64,000 bases of DNA from Bacteroidetes bacterium GWF2_38_335 (GTDB lineage Bacteria > Bacteroidota > Bacteroidia > Bacteroidales > GWF2-38-335), in NCBI GenBank assembly GCA_001769535.1, contig MEOH01000015.1, positions 48,045-112,044 of the forward strand, given 5' to 3'. The stretch's first letter is position 1, and the number at the start of each line of letters is the position of its first letter. The position numbers were made by a program, and so were the translations under genes. Positions 43,089 through 51,525 of the stretch are shown one piece after another. The notes below the pieces were generated by a model. That model saw nothing but the letters and a program-made list of their open reading frames with translations, ran no database searches and had not been told where the DNA came from.

Positions 43089-44894
43089 ATGATGAAAAAG
43101 TTATACACCTTTCTTTCATTGTTCCTTGTTCTGCAATCATATTCCTGTGTTTTTACAGTGTATTTACATGATACATTTGGCGACGGCTGGAACGGCAACT
43201 CGATTACCATTACCGTCAATGGAATTCCGGTATTAACTGACATTACTGTATTAACAGGAATGGATTCCACTTTTTACTTTGATGCAGAAAACGGAGATAC
43301 AGTAGTTGTAACTTACAATGCAGATGGTAGTTGGCAATCTGAAAATGAATATACAATAATAAACCCTATTTACACGGAAATATGGAACGATGGACAAGGT
43401 GGTGCTATTCCAACCGGGGGAACATTTTTTGCTGATTGCGATTTAATGCCACCTCCACCACCTATAAATGATGAACCTTGCGCCCCAATAAATCTTGACA
43501 TGGTTTCTTCTGATTGTGTTTTTCAGACATTCACAACAGAATCTGCATTGGATATTGCGGCAATACCAACTCCTGCCTGCTCATTCAGTTATAATGGAGG
43601 AGATGTATGGTTTACTGCTACAGTTCCTGCCTCAGGCCGGCTGGCTGTTACATTGGGTGCTCAGGAAATGACTACAGGCGGAGTGGCGGTATACTCTGGT
43701 GCCGATTGCAGCAACCTTACTGAAATCGCATGTACAGAACAAGTTTGGGGAATGCCGGGAAACCTTTATATTTCTGAAATTGGAGGATATGCCGGACAAA
43801 CAGTCTGGATCAGGGTTTGGGAACCTGACAACAATTTTCAGGGCACTTTTGATATCTGTGTATGGGAAAATCCTCCTTTGCTTGATGTTGACACAACAAC
43901 CCTGACTCCTGAACAATTGATTGAAGAAGTACTGATTACAGGTTTACTTGAAGTTTCAAATGTAGTTTATGACGGTCCGGCCAGAGCAATTGGACAATTT
44001 ATTCATGGAAATATTTTTGGATTCGAATCGGGATTAATCATGGGGTGTGGTGCTGTGGATGATATTTGTGATGATGATATTTCAGGTGATTTATTATATT
44101 GGGAATCCGGAAGTGCAGATGTAAAGGCCGATATTTCAGGTATTTCTCAGGCAAGTGGAGGTTCACCGAATATTTTCGATCAGGTAATTCTTGAGTTTGA
44201 TTTAGTTCCATCTGCTGAAGCAATAGAAATAAATTTTGTTTTTGCATCAGATGAATATCCTACTTTTGAACACACAAATTATAACGATGTTTTTGCATTT
44301 TTCGTGAGTGGTCCGGGAATTTCTGGTCCATATGCCGATGGTGCTGTCAATGCTGCTGTTATTCCCGGCACATCCATTCCGATAACCATTTCTACCGTTA
44401 ACGGAACTGATAATCCATCCTATTTTGGTGAATACGTTACACCGATGCCCGAATTCAATACCGGAGGATATACTATTCCGATTACTGCCACAATCTCCGG
44501 ACTATTTCCATTATCAACCTATCACATCAAACTAGTAATAGCTGATGCATCTGACTACTCAATAAATACTTACATTATGTTTGAAGCAGGATCTTTCGCT
44601 GTAGGCAGTAATTTTCAGGATAAACACAACATTGGTTTTAAAATTCTTCCTAATCCAAGTCAGGAAAATTTTTGCGTAATAATAGAAAACCAGTTGGCAA
44701 CTCCAGGTCAAACAGTAACTAATTCCCTGATTGAACTCAGAATTACAGAAATGAACGGTCAATTAAAAACCATTATTCCGGTTTCCGGCGAAAAAACCGA
44801 AATATTAACAAATGGATGGACTAAAGGTGCATACATATGTAATTTGTTTATTGATGGGAAGTTAGTAAGGTCTGAGAAAATGATCTTAAATTAA
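43089..44894 (+). CDS. T9SS-exported choice-of-anchor-L domain protein
   Basis: A 601-residue secreted protein. Signal peptide about 1-18. An N-terminal beta domain (about 20-115) with DTFGDGWNGNSITITVNG is followed by a jelly-roll-like domain at about 130-265 (NGGDVWFTATVPASGRL) and a choice-of-anchor-L domain at about 270-510 (VNFVFASDEYPTFEHTNYND region). A T9SS sorting domain occupies the last 85 or so residues (FKILPNPSQENFCVII). It probably serves in adhesion or as a surface scaffold; no enzyme motif is seen. It lies 67 bases after the regulator gene. Confidence 0.88.
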   Translation: MMKKLYTFLSLFLVLQSYSCVFTVYLHDTFGDGWNGNSITITVNGIPVLTDITVLTGMDSTFYFDAENGDTVVVTYNADGSWQSENEYTIINPIYTEIWNDGQGGAIPTGGTFFADCDLMPPPPPINDEPCAPINLDMVSSDCVFQTFTTESALDIAAIPTPACSFSYNGGDVWFTATVPASGRLAVTLGAQEMTTGGVAVYSGADCSNLTEIACTEQVWGMPGNLYISEIGGYAGQTVWIRVWEPDNNFQGTFDICVWENPPLLDVDTTTLTPEQLIEEVLITGLLEVSNVVYDGPARAIGQFIHGNIFGFESGLIMGCGAVDDICDDDISGDLLYWESGSADVKADISGISQASGGSPNIFDQVILEFDLVPSAEAIEINFVFASDEYPTFEHTNYNDVFAFFVSGPGISGPYADGAVNAAVIPGTSIPITISTVNGTDNPSYFGEYVTPMPEFNTGGYTIPITATISGLFPLSTYHIKLVIADASDYSINTYIMFEAGSFAVGSNFQDKHNIGFKILPNPSQENFCVIIENQLATPGQTVTNSLIELRITEMNGQLKTIIPVSGEKTEILTNGWTKGAYICNLFIDGKLVRSEKMILN

Positions 44895-44978
44895 AGTAAA
44901 TGTAACATTAGACATACCGCATTATTACCGGTAAAGTTAATAGTTTAAAAAAGTTCTTAAATTAATATTTGTTTTTTT

Positions 44979-45032
44979 TGCTTTAGACCTGACAGACTTT
45001 TGACCTGAAGGACTTTTGACTTGAAAGACTTT
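44979..45032. repeat. 16-bp-period tandem array, left of copy B
   Basis: Units GACTTTTGACCTGAAG (44995-45010) and GACTTTTGACTTGAAA (45011-45026) are flanked by partial units (CTTTAGACCTGACA before, GACTTTATAA after). The same period and motif occur at 45342-45421 and, in the opposite orientation, at 33121-33184. Confidence 0.75.
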
Positions 45033-45034
45033 AT

Positions 45035-45294
45035 AATCTAACCTTCTGTTAAATTTTATCATTCATTTCCGCCGGAATGGTTTTTTTGTTCTAATGTGTT
45101 TGTGGCCGGCGGGCCCCTGGGCAATTGCCCGAGGCTACCATAATATAAGCCCTCCAGGCTTATTTACACCCCGGCTTGACCGCGTATCGTTGAAGCTTTA
45201 ACGTTTCACCTACGGCAAGTCTGAAGATAAACCTTTGGCGAACGAAGGGAGGCACAAAGCCGGGGATGAATTGAGCCGGCCCTTCAGGCCTGAA
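45035..45294. repeat. Interspersed repeat, copy B (longer copy)
   Basis: Inverted relative to 33353-33561 and about 50 bases longer. The additional segment at roughly 45201-45251 contains ACGTTTCACCTACGGCAAG and ends before GCACAAAGCC. No convincing gene is seen in it. Two copies in opposite orientation enclose the five plus-strand genes from the M4 protease to the choice-of-anchor-L protein. Confidence 0.75.
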
Positions 45295-45341
45295 TTGCGA
45301 AAGTATAAACTTTAGCGACTTTTTAGACTATTAACTTGACA

Positions 45342-45421
45342 GACTTTTGACTTGACCGACTTTCGACTTGAAGGACTTTTGACCTGACAGACTTTAGACT
45401 TGACCGACTTTTGACCTGACA
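45342..45421. repeat. 16-bp-period tandem array, right of copy B, five units
   Basis: Units start at 45342, 45358, 45374, 45390 and 45406, each GACTTT(T/C/A)(G/A)AC(C/T)TGA(C/A)(C/A/G). They alternate between GACC and GACA ends. A partial unit precedes at 45317-45341. Confidence 0.8.
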
Positions 45422-45494
45422 GACCTTATCCCATTGTTAATATTTTTGTTGATAAACAACCCCCCTAAAAATCACGTAAACATAGTGTTTTCAG

Positions 45495-45502
45495 TATATT
45501 TG
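45495..45502 (+). promoter_or_regulatory. Candidate promoter of parE-parC
   Basis: TATATTTG matches the -7 consensus, 17 bases before the ATG at 45520; no clear -33 box. Confidence 0.45.
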
Positions 45503-45519
45503 CGTAAATTTTAACGGGC

Positions 45520-47355
45520 ATGATCGAACAATATTCCGAAGAGAGCATTAGGACCCTTGACTGGAAAGAGCATATCCGCAGAAGACCGGGGATGTACATT
45601 GGAAAACTGGGTGACGGAGCTTCTGCTGATGACGGAATCTATATTCTTATAAAAGAGGTTATTGATAATTCCATCGATGAGTTTGCCATGGGCAATGGCA
45701 GGGTGATTGATGTTACCATTAATGACAAGGAGGTTGTTGTTCGTGACCGCGGACGGGGAATTCCATTGGGAAAGCTTGAAGATGTGGCTTCCAAAATGAA
45801 TACAGGTGCCAAATACGATTCCAAGGTTTTTAAAAAATCCGTAGGATTGAACGGTGTCGGTATCAAAGCTGTAAATGCCCTGTCTCAGAAATTCAACATT
45901 AAATCCATCCGCGAAGGCGAATTAAAAGAAATAGAATTCTCGGCCGGCGAGAAAATCGAAGATAAAAAAATTGCAAAAACCTCCGAGGAAAATGGTGTTT
46001 CCATCACTTTTGTCCCGGACGAATCTCTTTTCGGCAGGTTCAATTTCAACATGGAATATGTTGAAGCCATGATCAAAAACTATGTCTTTTTAAATTCAGG
46101 CTTATCAATTATTTTAAACGGACAAAAGTTTTTCTCCAAGAACGGATTGCTCGATCTGCTGAATGAAAACATGAGTGAAGAAGGCCATTATCCTATCATT
46201 CATCTGACCGGCGAAGATATTGAATTGGCCATGACGCACGGCATGCAGTACGGCGAAGATTATTTTTCATTTGTAAACGGCCAGCATACAACCCAGGGCG
46301 GCACCCACCTGCTTGCTTTCAAGGAAGCAGTGGTAAAAACCATCCGTGAATTTTACAAAAAAGATTTTGATCCTGCTGACATACGTACTTCCATTGTAGC
46401 TGCTATAAGCATCAAGGTTGAAGAGCCGGTTTTTGAATCACAAACCAAAACAAAACTGGGATCAAAGGATATTGGGCCAAACGGACCAGGAGTCAGGAAC
46501 TTCATTATGGACTTTGTGAAAAATGCCCTGGATAACTTTCTACACAAAAACCCCCAGACTGCCGATATTCTCCTTAAAAAAATTCAGGATTCCGAAAAGG
46601 AAAGAAAAGCCATCTCCGGAATTAAAAAAATGGCCCGCGACCGGGCAAAAAAAGCCAATCTGCATAACAGAAAGCTTCGCGACTGTCGCGTTCATTACAA
46701 CTCAAGCGACGAAAGAAAAACCGAAACCACAATTTTCATCACCGAGGGTGATTCGGCCAGCGGCTCCATCACCAAATCAAGGGATGTTAACACACAGGCA
46801 GTATTCAGTCTGAAAGGAAAACCTTTGAACACTTACGGCCTGACTAAAAAAATTGTATACGAAAACGAAGAGTTCAATCTGCTACAGGCAGCCCTTAATA
46901 TTGAAGACAGTTTGGAAGACCTCCGTTATAAAAAAGTTGTGGTTGCCACCGATGCCGATGTTGACGGTATGCACATCCGCTTGCTTTTGCTTACTTTCTT
47001 TCTGCAGTTTTTTCCCGATCTGATCAGAAATGGCCATTTGTACATATTGCAAACCCCTCTGTTCAGGGTCAGAAACAAGAAAAAAACCCTTTATTGCTAC
47101 AGCGATGAAGAAAAAACAAACGCCATCTCCGAACTTGGTCCGAACCCCGAAATAACAAGGTTCAAAGGTCTTGGCGAAATATCTCCCGATGAATTCAAGC
47201 ATTTCATCGGAAAAGATATCCGGCTTGAACCGGTAAAATTGAAAAAGGAAGATGCTGTGGGAAAAATGCTTGAGTATTACATGGGGAAAAACACTCCGGA
47301 AAGACAGGATTTTATTGTCGATAATTTGCGGATTGAAGTAGAAATTAATGATTAA
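45520..47355 (+). CDS. parE: DNA topoisomerase IV subunit B (ParE)
   Basis: ATPase subunit of topoisomerase IV, which separates replicated chromosomes. The 611-residue protein has GHKL ATPase motifs [25 protein letters not shown] and [15 protein letters not shown], and a TOPRIM domain with [12 protein letters not shown] and [19 protein letters not shown]. The C-terminus ends with the family motif [15 protein letters not shown]. ParE rather than GyrB is favoured by the close downstream parC and by the absence of GyrB-specific insertions. Spacing to parC is 9 bases. Confidence 0.92.
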   Translation: MIEQYSEESIRTLDWKEHIRRRPGMYIGKLGDGASADDGIYILIKEVIDNSIDEFAMGNGRVIDVTINDKEVVVRDRGRGIPLGKLEDVASKMNTGAKYDSKVFKKSVGLNGVGIKAVNALSQKFNIKSIREGELKEIEFSAGEKIEDKKIAKTSEENGVSITFVPDESLFGRFNFNMEYVEAMIKNYVFLNSGLSIILNGQKFFSKNGLLDLLNENMSEEGHYPIIHLTGEDIELAMTHGMQYGEDYFSFVNGQHTTQGGTHLLAFKEAVVKTIREFYKKDFDPADIRTSIVAAISIKVEEPVFESQTKTKLGSKDIGPNGPGVRNFIMDFVKNALDNFLHKNPQTADILLKKIQDSEKERKAISGIKKMARDRAKKANLHNRKLRDCRVHYNSSDERKTETTIFITEGDSASGSITKSRDVNTQAVFSLKGKPLNTYGLTKKIVYENEEFNLLQAALNIEDSLEDLRYKKVVVATDADVDGMHIRLLLLTFFLQFFPDLIRNGHLYILQTPLFRVRNKKKTLYCYSDEEKTNAISELGPNPEITRFKGLGEISPDEFKHFIGKDIRLEPVKLKKEDAVGKMLEYYMGKNTPERQDFIVDNLRIEVEIND

Positions 47356-47364
47356 ACATTCCAG

Positions 47365-50300
47365 ATGATTGATGATGTAAGAGATCATATTGATGATTTT
47401 TCGCCCGAAAACGACGGCTTCGAATACGCAGAAGGCGGCGAACATTCTGATGGTGAGAAACCAAAAGTTACTTTGCTCGCAGGAATGTACAAGGATTGGT
47501 TCCTTGATTATGCTTCTTATGTAATTCTTGAACGTGCTGTTCCGCATATTAACGACGGACTAAAGCCGGTTCAGAGGAGAATTCTCCACTCCATGAGACG
47601 GCTCGAAGATGGCCGATACAATAAAGTAGCCAACGTAATTGGTCACACCATGCAGTTTCACCCCCATGGCGACGCTTCCATTGGTGATGCTCTGGTACAA
47701 TTAGGTCAAAAAGACCTTCTCATCGATTGTCAGGGTAACTGGGGAAATGTGCATACAGGCGACGGAGCTGCTGCTGCCCGTTATATTGAAGCACGTTTAT
47801 CAAAATTTGCACTGGATGTTGTTTTTAATCCAAAAACCACCAACTGGACAACCTCCTATGACGGAAGAAACAAAGAACCCGAAACGCTTCCCGTAAAGTT
47901 TCCACTTCTGCTGGCTCAGGGTGTTGAAGGGATTGCTGTTGGTTTGGCCTCTAAAATCCTTCCCCATAATTTTATTGAACTCATTGAAGCTTCCATCAAC
48001 TACCTTCAAGGAAAACCCTTTGAACTGTATCCTGATTTTCCAACTGCAGGATTAGTGGATGTTTCAAAATACAATGACGGAATCAGAGGGGGAAGTATTA
48101 AGGTAAGAGCAAAAATTGAAAAACTGGATAAAAAAACTCTGGTTATCACTCAATTGCCATTTGGAAGAACCACCTCAACACTGATTGAGTCCATCCTCAA
48201 ATCAAACGAAAAGGGAAAAATAAAAATCAAGAAAATTGACGACAACACTGCAGAAAATGTGGAAATACTCATCCATCTTGCTCCAGATGTTTCTTCAGAC
48301 AAAACCATTGATGCCCTTTATGCAACAACCGATTGCGAAATATCCATTTCTCCCAATACCTGTGTTATTGAAAACGACAAGCCCCGGTTTATCGGTGTAA
48401 GCGAAATTCTCAAACACAATACCGACGGCACATTGAATCTGCTCAGACAAGAGTTATTGATCAGAATGTCCGAGTTGGGTGAAGACTGGCATATGTCTTC
48501 GCTTGAAAAAATATTTATCGAGAAAAAGATCTACCGCAAAATTGAAGAATGCGAAACATGGGAAGCCATCATTGAGGCCATTGACAAAGGACTTGAACCC
48601 TATAAAAAACTTCTGAAACGGGAAGTAACCATTGATGACATCACAAAGCTTACTGAAATAAAAATCAAGCGTATTTCAAAATTCGATTCATTTAGGGCTG
48701 ACGAATATATCAAGGGACTTGAAACAGAGATGGAAGAAGTTCAGAATCATCTTAATAACATTGTTGAATACACCATCAATTATTATAAACAAATTCAGAA
48801 AAAACACGGAAAAGGCCGCGAAAGAAAAACTGAAATCAGGAGTTTTGACACCATTGTGGCAACCAAAGTGGTGGTGGCCAATGAGAAGCTCTATGTTGAC
48901 AGAAAAGAGGGTTTCTATGGTACCGGACTGAAAAAAGAAGAATTTGTTTGCGAATGTTCTGATATTGACGACGTTATTGTTTTTCTAAAAGATGGGAAAT
49001 TCACCGTTACCAAAGTAACAGATAAATCATTTTTCGGAAAAGATATCATTCATATTGCCGTTTTCAAAAAGAATGATGAAAGAACCATTTACAACGTCAT
49101 TTACCGCGATGGCCGCAACGGAACCCTGTTCATGAAACGTTTTCCTGTTACCGGAGTCAACCGCGACAAGGTTTACGACTTAACAAAAGGAACCGAAGGC
49201 TCAAAAATCATGTATTTTACAGCCAATCCCAACGGAGAGGCAGAGGTTATTAAAATATGGCTTAAACCCAAGCCCAAGCTTAGAAAATTATCCCTGGAAT
49301 TTGACTTTTCAGCCATGGCAATAAAGGGCAGAAATTCCATCGGAAACATTCTGACAAAAAATGAGGCGCATAAAATTACCCTCAAAGAACAGGGTGTTTC
49401 GACACTTGGCGGAAGACAAATCTGGTTCGACTGGGATGTGCTTCGTCTGAATGCAGATGACCGCGGCGATTATATCGGAGAATTTAATGCCGATGACAGG
49501 ATTTTGGTTATTACCAAGTCTGGCAAATACAGATTGTCGTCCTTTGATCTTTCAAACCACTATGAAGACGACCTCATGCTGCTCAGAAAATATGATCCCA
49601 AAAAGATAATTTCTGCAGTTTTCTTTGATGGGGAACAGAAATTCCATTATCTGAAACGATTCCAGTTTGAACCTACGGATAAACTTGTTTCCTTTATCGG
49701 AGATCAACCCGAATCGTATCTGGTGGATTTTTCAGAAGACAAATACCCCATGCTCGAAATTATTTTCGGCGGAAAACATAAAACCCGTCCGAATGAAATA
49801 ATTGATGTTGAAGAATTTATTGGAGTAAAAAGTTATAAGGCAAGGGGAAAGCGTCTTACCACATTTGAACTTAAAGAGGTTATGTGGAATGATCCCAAAA
49901 AATTGGATGACGATGCCCAGGTGGTTATTTCAGATGATGATTCAACCACAGAAACCACTGATATTGAGGCCACATCAAATATATCTGAAATTTCAGAAAC
50001 AGTAGCTGAGGAAAAAAACAAAATCCTTAAACCTGAAAAAGAAATAAAACCCTCAGGCAAAAAGGAGAAAAAAATCATTCCGACCGCAGAATCAGAACCT
50101 GTAATAGAGGATTTTGAAATTTTATCGGAAGAACCCGTAAAAAAAGTCAAACCGCCTAAAAAAGAAAAAGAAGCTGAAGCTAAATCTGAAGATAAACCTG
50201 AAAAGGAAGTAAAAGGAAAGGACAAGAAGTCTAAAGGTAAAAGTCAGGAAGAAGAAGAGGCTATTGAATTTATACCGCATGAGCCAGAATTCATTATTGA

Positions 50301-50382
50301 GAATAAAAAAGACAAACCTGAAAAACCAAAAAAGAAACCAAAAGAATCCACTGGTTCTCAAATGTCACTTTTTGATTTATAA
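47365..50382 (+). CDS. parC: DNA topoisomerase IV subunit A (ParC) with long charged tail
   Basis: DNA-breaking subunit of topoisomerase IV, 1005 residues. The winged-helix breakage domain has the catalytic Tyr140 in AAAARYIEARLS and the quinolone-resistance region HTMQFHPHGDASIGDAL. QGVEGIAVGLASKILPHN and a coiled-coil region follow. The C-terminal beta-pinwheel is present (about 515-830). From about residue 850 to the end there is a low-complexity tail rich in Glu, Lys and Pro (PEKEIKPSGKKEKKI), ending SQMSLFDL. Tails of this kind are known in Bacteroidota ParC, but this one is long. Cotranscribed with parE. Confidence 0.92.
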   Translation: MIDDVRDHIDDFSPENDGFEYAEGGEHSDGEKPKVTLLAGMYKDWFLDYASYVILERAVPHINDGLKPVQRRILHSMRRLEDGRYNKVANVIGHTMQFHPHGDASIGDALVQLGQKDLLIDCQGNWGNVHTGDGAAAARYIEARLSKFALDVVFNPKTTNWTTSYDGRNKEPETLPVKFPLLLAQGVEGIAVGLASKILPHNFIELIEASINYLQGKPFELYPDFPTAGLVDVSKYNDGIRGGSIKVRAKIEKLDKKTLVITQLPFGRTTSTLIESILKSNEKGKIKIKKIDDNTAENVEILIHLAPDVSSDKTIDALYATTDCEISISPNTCVIENDKPRFIGVSEILKHNTDGTLNLLRQELLIRMSELGEDWHMSSLEKIFIEKKIYRKIEECETWEAIIEAIDKGLEPYKKLLKREVTIDDITKLTEIKIKRISKFDSFRADEYIKGLETEMEEVQNHLNNIVEYTINYYKQIQKKHGKGRERKTEIRSFDTIVATKVVVANEKLYVDRKEGFYGTGLKKEEFVCECSDIDDVIVFLKDGKFTVTKVTDKSFFGKDIIHIAVFKKNDERTIYNVIYRDGRNGTLFMKRFPVTGVNRDKVYDLTKGTEGSKIMYFTANPNGEAEVIKIWLKPKPKLRKLSLEFDFSAMAIKGRNSIGNILTKNEAHKITLKEQGVSTLGGRQIWFDWDVLRLNADDRGDYIGEFNADDRILVITKSGKYRLSSFDLSNHYEDDLMLLRKYDPKKIISAVFFDGEQKFHYLKRFQFEPTDKLVSFIGDQPESYLVDFSEDKYPMLEIIFGGKHKTRPNEIIDVEEFIGVKSYKARGKRLTTFELKEVMWNDPKKLDDDAQVVISDDDSTTETTDIEATSNISEISETVAEEKNKILKPEKEIKPSGKKEKKIIPTAESEPVIEDFEILSEEPVKKVKPPKKEKEAEAKSEDKPEKEVKGKDKKSKGKSQEEEEAIEFIPHEPEFIIENKKDKPEKPKKKPKESTGSQMSLFDL

Positions 50383-50405
50383 TCAATGACTTATATATAT
50401 ATTTT

Positions 50406-50447
50406 TCTAATAAATACCATATCAAATATGATGATGCATTTATTAGA
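50406..50447 (+). terminator. AT-rich hairpin after parC
   Basis: TCTAATAAAT (50406-50415) pairs with ATTTATTAGA (50438-50447), with an inner CATAT-CAA-ATATG hairpin. It has few GC pairs and no clear T tract, so its strength as a terminator is uncertain. Confidence 0.4.
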
Positions 50448-50514
50448 ATTCTATTAAAATAAATTGTGTTTAAGATATATTTTTATAATTTAACCTTGAA
50501 AATTAAAAAATATC

Positions 50515-50886
50515 ATGAAAAAATTATCATTTTATTTATTGCTCGTTTTATTCGCTATGTTTGCTTCATGCAGTAATGGTGATAAAAAAGAAGAAGCAAA
50601 CTGCATTTGCGATTCAGAATGGAAAGGTGAATACAAAAACCTTAAAACCAACGTTACTGTAACGATGAATTTTTTCCTCGATTGTGAAGGTAAGGGTTGG
50701 GAAATTTACAGTGATGCTAAAAAAGACATCACTTATAAAATGGATGGTGACATTTTAACAATTAACGAGTTTAATAAATACCGGATTGTTAAATGCGAAG
50801 GCAATGAATTAAAAATGGAACACCTCATTTTGAAAAAAACAGGGGAAGAAGTTTCTGCCGAAATAAGCCTTAAAAAGGTAGAATAA
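50515..50886 (+). CDS. Small lipoprotein, unknown function
   Basis: A 123-residue lipoprotein with signal MKKLSFYLLLVLFAMFASC followed by SNGDKKEEANC. The mature beta-rich domain has a short Cys-x-Cys (ICDSEWKGEYKN) and LDCEGKGWEIYSDAKKD, reminiscent of lipocalin-like META or DUF-type small domains, but I cannot name a family. Own transcription is likely; aroK starts 135 bases downstream. Confidence 0.65.
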   Translation: MKKLSFYLLLVLFAMFASCSNGDKKEEANCICDSEWKGEYKNLKTNVTVTMNFFLDCEGKGWEIYSDAKKDITYKMDGDILTINEFNKYRIVKCEGNELKMEHLILKKTGEEVSAEISLKKVE

Positions 50887-51020
50887 TTTTTCTATTTTTA
50901 CAAAACACCATTTATTTTCAGTTAGTTGACTGAACAATATTTTTTTGATTTAAAAAAAATGGTTTGAACATGCTATTTTTTATGAAATAACAATTTCAAA
51001 GAATTTTTCTGATTAATTTG

Positions 51021-51524
51021 ATGAAAATATACCTTATCGGTTTTATGGGAAGCGGCAAAACTACTGCCGGTAAAAAGCTCGCAGCACATCTGGGTTATCG
51101 TTTTATTGATCTGGATGACTATATTGAAATAAAAGAAGGCAATACTGTAAAGGAGATATTTGAAACCAGAGGCGAGGATTATTTCAGAAAAACAGAAGCT
51201 GCAAAATTGCGTGAGGTTACTTCGACAGATGAGAACCTTGTCATTTCAACCGGTGGTGGCACTCCATGCCATTTCAACAATATGGATTTCATGAACAGTT
51301 CAGGAAAGACCATTTACCTAAAAGCAGATTCCGGGAGCATTGCAAGCAGGTTAAAAAACTCGGGAGAAAAACGTCCGCTTATTTCAGGAAAAAACCATGA
51401 AGAACTAATAGAATTCATTGAAAACAAGCTGGCAGAAAGAGAAGTGTTTTATTCAAAAGCAGAATACCAGATTTCTGCTCTGGATTTAACAGCAATAAAA
51501 CTTTCAAAAGCACTTGGCTATTAG
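51021..51524 (+). CDS. aroK: Shikimate kinase
   Basis: Phosphorylates shikimate to shikimate 3-phosphate in the aromatic amino acid pathway. The 167-residue protein starts at ATG 51021 (an in-frame TTG lies one codon earlier). The Walker A loop GFMGSGKTTAGKKL is near residues 7-20, the substrate motif FIDLDDYIE near 31-39, ETRGEDYFRKTE near 50-61, STGGGTP near 77-83, and the lid with KRPLIS. Its stop is one base from that of the convergent LysM protein, with no terminator between them. Confidence 0.93.
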   Translation: MKIYLIGFMGSGKTTAGKKLAAHLGYRFIDLDDYIEIKEGNTVKEIFETRGEDYFRKTEAAKLREVTSTDENLVISTGGGTPCHFNNMDFMNSSGKTIYLKADSGSIASRLKNSGEKRPLISGKNHEELIEFIENKLAEREVFYSKAEYQISALDLTAIKLSKALGY

Positions 51525-51525
51525 G

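Noticed and set aside
49833..50361. Antisense frames in the parC tail
   Set aside because: They are Phe/Ser-rich mirrors of the Lys/Glu-rich coding strand, with no support of their own.
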